From contig JAGMUV010000052.1 in NCBI GenBank assembly GCA_020744425.1, positions 124,001 through 188,000 of the forward strand: a stretch of DNA of 64,000 bases, given 5' to 3'. Shown in pieces: positions 42,583-53,093 of the stretch (position 1 is the first letter of the stretch; every line of letters begins with the position of its first letter). The notes beneath the pieces were generated by a model that saw only the letters and a list, made by a program, of their open reading frames with translations, searched no databases and had not been told where the DNA came from. The DNA is from Dactylonectria macrodidyma. Its lineage: Eukaryota > Ascomycota > Sordariomycetes > Hypocreales > Nectriaceae. The position numbers were made by a program, and so were the translations under genes.

Positions 42583-42714
42583 GGCGTAAATTCCTCCCGC
42601 GCGACGTTGGTGGGCGAGAGTGGTCATGAACTGGTTGGCTGCGTTATAGTTGGCCTGGCCACTGTTGCCCATTATGCTGGCGACGGAGGAGAACAGAATG
42701 AAAAAGTCGAGGTC
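42583..42714 (-). pseudogene. Polyketide synthase ketoreductase remnant
   Basis: 44 open codons on the minus strand: [40 protein letters not shown]. This is the core of the KR domain of fungal type I (PKS or PKS-NRPS) synthases, containing the catalytic Ser (FSSVAS) and Tyr (QANYNAAN) region. Nothing on either side is recognisable as PKS, so it is a short relic, fused on its 3' side to piggyBac-derived sequence. Confidence 0.8.
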
Positions 42715-44422
42715 GCCCGAGTATCTCTTTCTATCCTTCTCCAGATATCACCCACACCTCTTCTTTTGCTTCTAAGAGGATTGTCTCCAATCTCGTTAGT
42801 AACCTGGGCCTTAATGCAGTCATCATCTGCTTTACTTCAGTCTAGGTACGCCATTATTTCTTCTTTAGTCCATTCCCTTGACTGCTAATAGATGCAATGA
42901 GAAGGCTGCAGCAAATCAAGCCAACATTCAAAACTGCCCCGTGAGGCCCGATGAAAATCCCGGCGATAATACTAGGGACTGTAAAAGAAGACGTCACGGT
43001 AGTCGCTCTCCTGACACCGCGTATCGTTCGAGTCACGCTTGATGAACCCGACGGGCAGAGGATGGATGGAAGCGTAGATATCGCAGTTCTGCAGACGAAT
43101 GGAGCTTGACTACAGGCTGACAAGACGAAGGGCTCATCAAGAAAATGCTCTTCGCAAGGCTCGCAAAACTTTTCGTCTCACTGAGAGGAAATGCGAATTG
43201 GCTAAGAAGCGCTATGATTTCAGCTCGGCGTTGTGGCGTAAAGCTACGAGGCAGATTAGCCCTGGCTAATCTTCAACTGCCATCGAACCAACTGCCGCGC
43301 TATGTTTCAAACTGAGGAGAATGGTCCGATCAGTGACAGCCACAGAACTTAAAATCGGAGTGGGTCCCCGATGAGCCCATTGAACCAGGGTGAATTCGTT
43401 ATTGCGTGTGAAAATTAGGAAGTCGCCGGTTTCTGCACTCTCTCTCCTATCCCAAAACGCCATCAACCTGGTTGAACCTGTCGGAAAGCTAGCGTGGCAC
43501 TTGGATGACTTAGCCATTGATCGCCGTATATGTTTATTGTCTGTCTCCCTTGCTGGGCTATCTCGGTGTTGGTTAGGGGTTATAGGCGTCCCTGACCGCC
43601 TTCTCAATCGGGCTGTGCCCGGCCACCGCTCGGCGATCGATCGGCCGGACCCGTACATGATCCAATCTGACAGAACCCGTTGTGGCTTTTGACATGAGTG
43701 GGTACTCGTATCGGCAGACCGAGCTGGGCCAATGAAAGTTCAACAATTGCAGATAGCATTTTCACGGTCAAGCGTTATGAATCAAGAAGTGACCGTGCTC
43801 AAAGTTTAAGTGACAGTCTCTTGGCAGGGGATTGGCGAGACGCTACTGGCGGAGACGGAAGTCCGTGTAAGCCTTACGCCCTTACGCTGAAGAGTGCGCC
43901 TTGTTAATAACAAGGACGAATGATGATCAACGCATCTGTATCTTGAATAGCCTTGCGAGTTTAACTGACAAGTTCCTAATGAGATAAAGTCTGTGATTGG
44001 AACTACAGTTCTAACAAGGGTTCACTCAACTTTCGAGGGTCTATTCTAGTCAAGTGACGAATCAGTTGTGAAACCAGACTGGCAACCATCCTAACGGATT
44101 TCTGCCAGAAAAGAAACGTGTTAAAGAGGTTTCTGGTTATTCTTTCAATGGTGGATTAAGCGCAAGCCCTTATTTCATAGGTTGTCTTGTGGTAAGAATT
44201 AACCGGCGACTAACATTAGAGGTACTCACTTCGTGCGACTTTTACATTCTATATATATTTAGCATCTAGCGCTAGATAGTCTATTATATACTACATAAAC
44301 ATACGCTGGCATTTTCTTAGCAATGTTCTGAGTAGGCGCGAGATGATGGGGGTAACCAGGTTAGGTGAGAGTCAGTTTCAGGACATGCAACAAATTAATC
44401 TTCTGCAGGTTCCTACCTAGCC
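42715..44422. other. Relic-rich region without a gene
   Basis: A charged coding-like stretch near 43085-43260 on the plus strand (LTERKCELAKKRYDFSSALW) is open but unassigned. Elsewhere AT-rich sequence with no recognised gene. Confidence 0.4.
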
Positions 44423-44659
44423 TCAGGAGATGGTAATGACAGTCGCTTCTCCTCCACCGCGAAGGAAAGCCTCCAGGAGCTCTCCATCCATGACCCCAGG
44501 GACGTGAGCTGCTCCACACAGCTCATATCGGCTAACGAAATCTGTTCTTTCCCGAAGCAGAACCGGCATAGAGCACACATACAGCATCCAGAGTTCGTCT
44601 CCTAGCTTAACATCATGTGAGGCAGTTCCGAGCCAACCCTCCCATGTCGTGAAGACGCT
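44423..44659 (-). pseudogene. HET-domain protein, C-terminal remnant
   Basis: 79 codons open to a stop: SVFTTWEGWLGTAS, HDVKLGDELWMLYVCSMPVL, SRYELCGAAHVPGVMDGELL, EAFLRGGGEATVITIS. The GDELW..P..LR..Y.L.G..HVxGxMDGE pattern is the characteristic end of fungal heterokaryon-incompatibility (HET) domain proteins, which mediate allorecognition cell death. The HET domain itself and the rest of the gene (normally over 500 aa) are absent, so this is a 5'-truncated relic. Confidence 0.75.
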
Positions 44660-46354
44660 GGAAATGAATAGAGCTGGATGGCACCGACCTCAAAATCTCA
44701 TAAAACAGTCCGGGGTCGATGCAGGGAGTCTGATAACATGTTGAGGCAAAAAGTTGCATCTCGAGAAAGCAACGCCCTAGGATGGGGCTTCAGGATTCAC
44801 CTCTGGCCTGCGACCCTAGCAAGTCAGCCCAACGCAATGCCCAACGCCCGACGCTAACCCCCTCTCGTGATCGTCGTCGCCTCCTCGCTTCTAGCCCTCG
44901 ACCGTCGTGTCTTTCCCGGGAGAGTCCGAGCGGAAGTCGCTCATCCTGTAACAAATCTCATAAGCCGTCAGCCTCAAGCCTCGCACTCACCAATCAGCAT
45001 CTCATCAAAGTACCACACTACACCACGTGCCCTGCTACCCAAGTCGAGCGAGCCAGCCCCTTTACACACGGCTCTTCCTAACATTGTCTTAGGGATCTCG
45101 CCCATCTTAGCATGGTACTACCGTGGGTGCCCCCCAGATAGTAAGATGGGGCGGCGGGGGAACGTGAGTGTTCAAGAAAGCCGGGGGATGTAGATTGTGG
45201 TTGCGGGACTGGTCTACATCGTCGGCTCGATGAGTTGCGAGGGAAGACGAGGTCTAGAGGATGTGGGGGGGTTTCAGGGTATCGGCACCAGGCCGATCAG
45301 TTGTTGGCTGGAATCCTTTGCCCGGAATCCTGGGAAACGGATGGTCGATGGCTAAGAAGAAGGTTAGTCAGGGACCAGGGGCTGAGACAGGGCGGGGACG
45401 GGCACCAACATCACCTGTTACAGCGTCTTTTAGTCCTACAGTCCGGGGTCTGTAGAAAGACGCCTATTCATCAGCCCCTTGAAATGAATGGCTGAAGACC
45501 ATAACTTGCACTAAGGACAAAAGCGGCAAATGCCTTGAGGTGCGATCATGACCGCCTCGATAGGGGGTCCGCAGCCCGAGCATATTTCTTCCTTATCGAT
45601 TGGAGTTTAGACAAGATTGGTGTGACGAGCGTCTACAAAGCTAGGATTAGACTACTCTGGGTGGGCGAAGGGCTCCACCGAATTTTTTCCTAGCTGGTGG
45701 TAAATAGCAACGAGGAATTAGCTGTCGTTACTTAGGGGCGTAACATATCGGCTGCCAGAATAATAACTGAGTAGCGACGAAATATAAGGCTCAATACCTA
45801 CACAGCGTGGGGGATCTGTTAAATCAGGAACGCATCAAGTCACCAAACACATCCTCCCACTTCTGAGACTTTTTACATGCGTCTTCTTCTTTATTGCCTG
45901 CCTTCCCTGCACACCTTTCACGCATGATCATCAACTACCTGTCGCGGCTCCTTCTCCCTATTTGAACCAGTTCTCAAGAAACCCTGGGCACGCTCTTCTA
46001 TTCAACCGTTCCAGTTGCCCCTTCAGCTTGGCGGCCCCAGCCCACTACTGCACTGGACCTTGCAGACCTGTACCTCGAGCCAGACGGACTGCTCGAAGCC
46101 GTCACCATCACAAGACCATTCCTCACCCTGGTACCAGCGAGTTGCCAGAGAAACCGCTAGGAAAGCAAGCAGTCATTTCAAGGGGTTCATAGGGTGCTAA
46201 GAAAAACCGGCCACTCACCTTACCCTCCTCTTCTATGACGGAGTTGGCTTTAACCGTCGTCACCCCAGCTTCAATCTCCCCGGACCTCAGCTCTTATTGT
46301 CTCACCTGGTGCTCCATCGTCAGCTTAAGTCGTCAACCGCCAAGCTAACCCAAC
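44660..46354. other. Upstream region of the C2H2 regulator
   Basis: Open frames at 44782..45193 and 45235..45495 have no recognisable domain. The last 500 bases, pyrimidine-rich with several short upstream ATGs, are probably the 5' leader of the C2H2 gene. Confidence 0.45.
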
Positions 46355-48392
46355 ATGGCCTTCCTGCCACAGTATAGGCAGTCCGTCCCGTCTCTCCCGA
46401 GTATTAGATTTCTTCAAAACGACCGTTTTCGAGCCGCCCAAGACACGCCTTTCGGCAGGAGTTCTGCTATGTCAATACCCGGTCACCCTACACATCACGA
46501 CCCTCCTCCACCGCTACCTCCTCCTCGTTATGTTCCTGGCATAGGTCAACCTCCCCATTCAGACGGCATGCAGGTCAAGAGAGAATACAAAAACAGCCCT
46601 GCTTCCTTTGCAAGTGGTCATGGGAGCATGGCCTCGTTATATGCAGAGGATCGCCCTGGTTACATGCGCAGCGGTACCAGCAGTGCAATTGGTGAGCGCG
46701 ACGAAGGCTACGCCAGCTACTCTTCAACGGATAGGTACGGGACATGCAAAGTAGACTCTACTTGCCCCTGTTGGCGATAAACGATGAGTAGGAGTTTAGC
46801 TGACAGATCTGCGACGGATAGGTCTCGTGAATCCCTTCTCTCCGAGCATGGTCTTCAACATAATCGCTTCTGCCAATTTCTACCTCCGGCCGATATTCAC
46901 AGTGATAACATGAAGAAGAAGTTGGACGTTCGCTTGGCGGATAGATCCCCACCCCGATCGCTTCTCGGTGCTTCTACCAGCGAGCTCCTACACCGAAGGC
47001 CATCTACCGATGGAGGATTCCCCCCAGCGCTGAGTGTGCCAACGCAGCTTCCTATTCGCACCCGCGGCATCCTAGGGTCTCCAGCTCGGCTCACAGATAC
47101 ACCTATTCACTCTACCATCTCCCCTCGAGGGATGCCGTTTTCCTATTATGGAGACCGGTCTCTCAATGAGGGCTCTGTTATCGATCGTTCACCTCCGACC
47201 AAGAGAAACAATAGTGATGATGCTACTTCCACCCAAGGAAGCTACGACTTCAACAGTGCCGAGGACATGGACATGGAGGAGACACAGTCGCTCAAGAGGC
47301 TACACATTGACGATGCATACTTGGCAGGCAGCCAGAAGCGAAGAGCAGCCAGCCCTAACAATGAGCACCATGTCACTACTCAGGCCGGCATTTCACGTCG
47401 ACGTGATTTTGGCTCCCGAGGCTCGCCTACGCCTCATCTGACTACTCTCCCCCGCGGGACAACAATGCCTTCTATTTCCACCTCACGCTCTGGCTCATAC
47501 ATGTCCGCCATGTCCGTGCCTCCCGCCACCATTACTACCGCCAACTCTTTTGGACGACGCTCGCCGGTCGGGCTATCTCCGGGCAGTGTCTCTCCGATCT
47601 CGTGTAACTCGCCCTACATAACCCCAGTTTCTCTTAACCCCAGCCCACGGACCTCCATTTCCGGCCGAGGGTCAATTCACTACAGGAACGTCTCGGGGGC
47701 CAGCACGCGCAAGATCACGGAGGTGCAGAAGCCTAGAGGAACCAAGATGCAAGGCTTCTTCATGTGCGAGTGCTGTCCCAAGAAACCCAGGAGGTTCGAG
47801 ACGGTTGAGGAACTGAAGTAAGTCTGACCCGATGCACTACATGAGCCATCTTACGTCAATCTGCTCAAGATGATTGTTCTACACGGCGGTACCATGTGGA
47901 ACATATTGCTAACAGGATGTTAGTGCTCACGAAGCTGAAAAGCAATACGAATGTTCATTCTGCCGAAACCGCTTCATGAACAAGAACGAGGCCGAACGCC
48001 ACCAAAACTCGCTTCATGTCCGTCGCCATTCATGGTCTTGTTTAACACTCCCGGGTTACGACCGTGCTTTTCACGACTCGACGAATCGACCTGGGGAGGC
48101 TGACACTTGTGGCTACTGCGGTGATGAATTCCCACGGTCTGGGCATTGCCCCGGCACGGGCGCTCTTATTGGCGGTAGGGCGCCTAGACACGCCACGGCG
48201 CAGGATTGGGATGAGCGAATCAGGCATCTGCAGGAGGTGCACAAGTTCAGAGAGTGCAACTCGTCCAAGAAGTTCTACCGGGCCGACCATTTCAGGCAAC
48301 ATCTAAAGCACAGCCACGCGGGCAACAGCGGCAAGTGGAGCAACATGCTTGAGAACGCCTGTATGATGGACGAAGACCCGACTCCCAGGTGA
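46355..48392 (+). CDS. C2H2 zinc-finger regulator
   Basis: Exons 46355..46734, 46807..47817 and 47924..48392 join in frame to 619 aa. The N-terminal 440 residues are low-complexity, rich in Ser/Pro/Arg (DPPPPLPPPRYVPG, SRSGSYMSAMSVPP), as in disordered regulatory regions. The zinc fingers lie at about residues 445-505: FFMCECCPKKPRRFETVEEL, NAHEAEKQYECSFCRNRF, AERHQNSLHVRRHSWSC. A further Cys/His cluster follows (DTCGYCGDEFPRSGHCPGTG and RIRHLQEVHKFRECNSSKKF, FRQHLKHSHAG). This arrangement occurs in a conserved family of fungal C2H2 factors with a nuclear role; targets are unknown. The acceptor of intron 1 must be the AG at 46805-46806, because the earlier one gives a stop. Intact. Confidence 0.87.
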
Positions 48393-48544
48393 AGGACAAG
48401 ACATCATGAACCAGAAACCCAGGTTCTGCCGCGCGAATGTCAGACGCACACGATGAACGAATGATTATGATTTCTGGGGTGGGAACCTCTGCTTGGAGAT
48501 GAGTGGAGGATTGAGTGGATGTAGGCGGGGCACGACTCGAGCCG
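48393..48544. other. 3' UTR / hAT border
   Basis: Short spacer between the C2H2 gene and the hAT transposase relic; no clear terminal repeat seen. Confidence 0.4.
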
Positions 48545-50436
48545 TCAGCATTCAATTCGGGGGGGAGAATCCAGTGGCCAAGGATCACAACGACGCCATA
48601 AACTTTTCCAGTTCTCCTGGATGTAGTGCCATTTATGCGAAGGGTGGAGCACAATGGCTGCAGCATACGCAGGCGATTCGTCAGTAAGGCGATAGTACTT
48701 ATCCAACTTTGCCCAGCCCGAGTTATACATCGGTGCCATCACCGGATCGTCGATAGTTGCCTCCTTGCCGGCTTCGAATTGTGCCAATACGAAGTCCATC
48801 GCCAAGAGGACATTGTCGAGTGTTGCAAACGATAACTCGACTCACTCGAGAGCCTTGGTTGTCATCTTCAGCTTCTCTAAGAAGGACTTGATCTTCTCCA
48901 AGATGGTCCAGTCCTCTGGAGAGAGCTCGTCTCCAGCGCAATCTGCGTCCATCCATTTGTTAAAATAGCCGTCAATTGCATCTCTAAGATTCAAGGCCGC
49001 CCTCAACATGGTATACCACGAGCTCCATCTTGTGTCATTGTCTCGCGCAAGCTTACGGTTGTGGCTAATAGCAAGAAACTTTTGGCTGCGCTGAACACTC
49101 CGTTGGATGTAAACGACGAAGTTGTGAAGCTTGCCAAGAGGACCCTTCTTCCGCCACGCTTCAATCTGCTTTAGTGTCACATTATGCAGGCCAGCATCGT
49201 CGCGTTCGAGCTTCTCATTGTCGGTGACGAAGAGGAAAGCTTTGGCGGCGAGGTTGATGATATGACCTTGGCAGCGGAGTCGGTGAACCTTGGGATCGTA
49301 TTGGATGTCATATCGGCGTAGGAGGCCTGTGGGATGTTAGGGCCAATCAGTAGAAACAGTGAGTTGTACTGACCAAGCGAAAGGGATCTCATCATTGTAT
49401 CGTTATTGCTAGCATTGTCCATCACGAAATATCCAAGCTTCGAAGCAAAGCCCCATTCGTCAACCACTTCCAAAATTGCCGCAGCGAGGTGAGAACCGTC
49501 GTGCTCACTGTCGATGTCTTTCAACGCCAAAATATGGTGTTCCAGCTGGCCGTCTTCCGTGACATAGTGACCAACTACGCCTAAGATGGCCAAAGAGTTG
49601 GGAGAAGTCCAAAGGTCGCAGCTGATGTGAATTCTTGACTTCGCCGACTGTATGCGCTGCTTGACCTTCTCCTTCTGGTCTTCGTACTGCCGCATGATCC
49701 ATTTCCTGATGGTCTCGTGCGTATCTGGAAGCCAAGTATCGATATCGTTATTGATGTAGGCCAAGAGTGCTCGGAACTCTGGGGATTCCACGAGCCGAAA
49801 TGGGAGAGAACAGGCCGTAATAAACCTCACATACAACACTTCGAGCTGGTCAGGGTCGATCGAATCTCCGGATTGATCGCTGAGCCGACGCCGTTTGCGG
49901 GGATTTTCTTCTGCCGCAGCACGAGCTTGTTCGAGAATCGTTCGTATCGTTGTCACTTTAGCTGTTCGCGGGGCTCCTTTTGGCAGACCGTGGCCGTCAG
50001 GAGGGTCCATAAGATGTTTTGCGGGAGCCGCAGTACCCCCAGAACAGGCATAGGTTCTGTTACAATGTTTGCAGCGCCACTCTTCTTTTCCGGTCCGCTG
50101 ATCGTAGTATCTCGTCTCTATCTCCTCGTCTGGCATATGAGAGAAGACCCATGATGTTCTAGGCTTGGTGGAGGAGGTTGTAGAGGCTGTGCAAGGTCGA
50201 GATTTGGACGTTTCGCTTTCGTCTAGGCCATGTAACTGCTGGCTGGAAAACTCCGAAAAGTCGACTGAAATTGACGACTCTCTTCGTTGTGACCATTTTA
50301 CAAAAGGGAGGCGTTGTTGAGGCATGGCGGTAAGTCTGTCTAGGCCCGACAGTGATAAAGAAAATGGGCAGAGGTGACGATGGCCAATGTCGACAGGCAA
50401 CCACCGGTAGGCCCAGCCCAACATGGTCCGTACCAA
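48545..50436 (-). mobile_element. hAT transposase, nearly complete but broken
   Basis: The first exon (to 49374) holds a BED-type finger (EEWRCKHCNRTYACSGGTAA), the start of the catalytic core (SRIHISCDLWTSPNSLAILG, LGYFVMDNASNNDTMMRSLS) and a 47-nt intron, 49373..49327 (GTCAGT..CCACAG). Then come VHRLRCQGHIINLAAKAFLF, WRKKGPLGKLHNFVVYIQRS and DNDTRWSSWYTMLRAALNLR. A stop after MTTKALE near 48840 interrupts it; the next block (MAMDFVLAQFEAGKEA, MYNSGWAKLDKYYRLTDESP) is present downstream. The frame ends before the hATC dimerisation domain. Terminal repeats were not identified with confidence. Confidence 0.83.
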
Positions 50437-51216
50437 TCGTACCTCCCCTGACGCGTAGAAGAAACGCGTGGTCGCGTATTAGGTCTGATTGTCAATAAAG
50501 ATGTGTTTTGAGGTGAATGCTAGCCAATAAAATGCCAAGTATCCCTGTCGCTGGTATAGGGTAAGGCCTGCCCAGCTACTGTCAAGAGGCAATTTCGCCC
50601 CAGGACTGACAACCCAATATAAATAATATATTGCCAATCTGGACATCCTCATATTATATTGTCACAATATCAAAATCTTCATATCATATTGTCACAATAT
50701 GAGAAAGTCCATATCATATGGGTTATATTGCAATATACTACTTTATTGCCATATTATTAGCAACACTGTCTCCCGATTTGTCGATTTGTCTCAATAGCGG
50801 CAAGCCCAACGCTCGGGGAGACGCGTCAATGTGTGAATTGGTTTGTCTTGGGGATTTTACGAAACAACTCGGGAGAATATCTAGCGAGCGGAGTTGGACG
50901 AATAGGGAGGCAGAGGGCTTAGATTGTTCAAGTGTTGCTCTCTTAGTGTTGCTTAATGACTTGCAATCATTTTAATATCCATAAAGCTCGCCTGACCTAT
51001 CGGGATCCACCATTTCAGGGCAATGCACTTGACCCCTCCATTCGAGTATTGGTGTGACTTGGCGTTTCTCGACTGCGCACGCTGGGCCATCTCAATCAGC
51101 CGCTTTGCTTGCTTCCTTCTGCCGGCCCAGCTGTTGGGAGCTGATGATGGATATGATATGCGGGGGTATGCGCCAACACGTTGGTTTTGCCAGAACCAGA
51201 TTGATTGATGGAGTCA
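50437..51216. other. AT-rich region right of the hAT gene
   Basis: Contains the tandem 31-bp repeats listed separately. No gene is recognised. It may be the 5' subterminal part of the hAT element, whose end is not identified. Confidence 0.4.
50649..50745 (+). repeat. 31-bp AT-rich direct repeats
   Basis: Three imperfect copies of a unit around CATATCATATTGTCACAATA, each with an internal TTGTGACAA/TTGTCACAA palindrome, spaced about 31 bp apart. Arrays of this kind occur in the subterminal regions of hAT elements. Confidence 0.75.
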
Positions 51217-51954
51217 TTATGGCGTTCCGGCCTGGCCTGCGCTACGACGCCTGGGCCCCACCCCCGAGTCTCCAGTATTGCGAATATAGTCGTCGGCATT
51301 CTTGTCGGTGAGTAGCTGAACCATCTTCTCGTGGCCTCCTGCCGATGCTGCCTGTAGAGCGCTTCCGTAGCGCCCACCCTGCGCGTTGACGTCGGCATTG
51401 TTCTCGATGAGTAGCTGAACCATCTTCTCGTGGCCTTCTTCCGATGCCGCCTGTAGAGCGCTTCCGTAGCGCCCACCTTTCGCATCGACGTCGGCATTGT
51501 TCTCGATGAGTAGCTGGACGATCTTCTTGTGGCCTTCTGCCGATGCCGCCTGTAGAGCGCTTCCGTACTCTCCACCTTGCGCGTTGACGTCGGCATTGTT
51601 GTCGATCAGTAGCTGAACGATCTTCTCGTGGCCTCCTTTCGATGCCGCCTGTAATGCGCTTCCGTACTCTCCACCTTGCGCGTTGACGTCGGCATTGTTG
51701 TCGATCAGTAGCTGAACGATCTTCTCGTGACCTCCCAACGATGCCGCCTGTAATGCGTTTCCGTAGTATCCACCTTGCGCGTTGACGTCGGCATTCTTAT
51801 CGATGAGTAGTTGAGCGACCTTCTCGTGGCCTTCCAACGATGCCGCCTGTAGAGCGCTTCCGTAGCGCCCACCCTGCGTCTTCACGGAGCGGCCGTTATC
51901 GCAGGTCGAGGTCGCCGCGCATCTGCTTGGATACCAAACCGAGTTCTCTGGCAA
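51217..51954 (-). CDS. Ankyrin-repeat fragment, six near-identical repeats
   Basis: A 245-aa frame holding six 33-residue ankyrin repeats (51873 down to about 51280) of the form GGxYGSALQAASxxGHEK, followed by xVQLLIDNNADVNAQ. Repeats differ by only a few residues. Such high-identity ankyrin arrays are typical of C-terminal repeat domains in fungal NLR-like (NACHT or NB-ARC) receptors, where repeats are exchanged and selected. No nucleotide-binding domain is present. The first 27 residues come from sequence antisense to a Helitron helicase fragment, so the true 5' part of the gene has been lost; the tail after NADDY is also not ankyrin-like. Best read as a gene fragment. Confidence 0.78.
   Translation of the reverse strand: MPENSVWYPSRCAATSTCDNGRSVKTQGGRYGSALQAASLEGHEKVAQLLIDKNADVNAQGGYYGNALQAASLGGHEKIVQLLIDNNADVNAQGGEYGSALQAASKGGHEKIVQLLIDNNADVNAQGGEYGSALQAASAEGHKKIVQLLIENNADVDAKGGRYGSALQAASEEGHEKMVQLLIENNADVNAQGGRYGSALQAASAGGHEKMVQLLTDKNADDYIRNTGDSGVGPRRRSAGQAGTP
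51280..51873 (-). repeat. 99-bp ankyrin minisatellite (6 units)
   Basis: Six in-frame 99-bp units, each with the core GATGCCGCCTGTAGAGCG or close variant on the plus strand. Confidence 0.88.
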
Positions 51955-53093
51955 CGCCGCGTGGACGTTCGCGAACGTATCTGTGCTATACTGGCACGTT
52001 TTCCGACGATGGCAGCACCTGCGCCGTGCGAGCGGTGAGGAAGCCTTGGACGGCGAGCTAACGAACGACGCCGTGCTCGTAGAGCAGGCGGGCCAGAGAA
52101 TATCCTACTTTGAGGCATACCCTTATCGCGGGGAGATACTCCGCGACCTATGCCTGTATGACTACATGTCGCTCGTGACACTGAAGCGCAGGGCCAATGC
52201 AGGAGCATCCGCCGCCGCATGGGGTGAGATACCTTTCCTGGACGCTGCGCTGTTCGCGGACAAATGGATACAGGGGCTACGCCGACCGGGCAAGCACGCT
52301 GTGGTCTGCCTAGATGGATACCTGAGTATGGACTTTTCCGAGGATGACGATGCTGGGTCATGTCACAGGAGGTGCGTATAGCGTACACCATTCCATCCCT
52401 CCTTTCCTAGACCAAGCCACCTCCCTCCTCCTTCTCGGCTGACTTTTCTATCCTAGAGCTGCTGTGCAGCACTTGGGTCTGTTCGTGCCGTGGGACTGCT
52501 TCCTATCCGAGTCATCGGGCGACATCAACGACATATGGACGAGGCAGAAGGCAGCGCTGAGCCGGAGGCTCTTATTCATACTCGGCAATATCCAACTGCT
52601 CAAGCGGTCAGCGGAAGATGCAAAGCGCGATGCCAAACAGTGGGCTGCGTACCCCGGAGATGATGGACGTACGGTCGGTGTCATGGAGCCGGGAGATGGT
52701 GGTGGTGGCAGCGTCAGTGACAGAGACGAAGAAATGCACGCCGCATACCGTTGCGACAACATCGGGGATGCCACGCGACTGATTGACGTCTTGAGGAGCG
52801 CCGGCGGAGCAAACCAGATCACGGCCGGCTCGAAGGAGCTCTCGGTGATGACACAGCAGCTCTGCCGATTCCAGTACGCCGCTCTGGGTTCGACGTCTGA
52901 GCTGCGTGCCCGGATAGTATCCGAGCGGGGAGCAAGAACAGTGACCCTGCCGGGGGGTCAGTTCACTGGATCCGAAATTCCAGCACAGAGGCTGCTGAAG
53001 TCTATCAAATCGCAGCAGAAAAGCGCTTCGAGAGAGACGGAGAGGATGATCCAGGGCATTCAGGGTCTGATCGATAGAAACACGGCCGGCTGA
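51890..53093 (+). pseudogene. Helitron-type helicase fragment
   Basis: Open on the plus strand from about 51890; exon to 52371, then a phase-2 intron of 85 nt (GTGCGT..ATCCTAG) to 52456, then an exon to the stop at 53093. The translation includes EVAAHLLGYQTEFSGNAAWT, FANVSVLYWHVFRRWQHL, LCLYDYMSLVTLKRRA, CLDGYLSMDFSEDDD, AAVQHLGLFVPWDCFLSE, RRLLFILGNIQLLKRSAEDA and MTQQLCRFQYAALGS. I recognise this as the region before the PIF1-type helicase in fungal Helitron Rep/helicase proteins (moderate certainty). The Rep nuclease and the helicase ATPase motifs are missing. The frame is clean for about 1.2 kb. Confidence 0.66.

Noticed and set aside
33056..44659. Secondary-metabolite cluster (transporters plus PKS plus HET)
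   Set aside because: The PKS is a 44-codon relic and the transporters are sugar porters; no other biosynthetic gene is present.
51983..53093. Normal host helicase gene
   Set aside because: Sequence corresponds to the pre-helicase part of Helitron-type proteins, with no Walker motifs; better treated as an element fragment.
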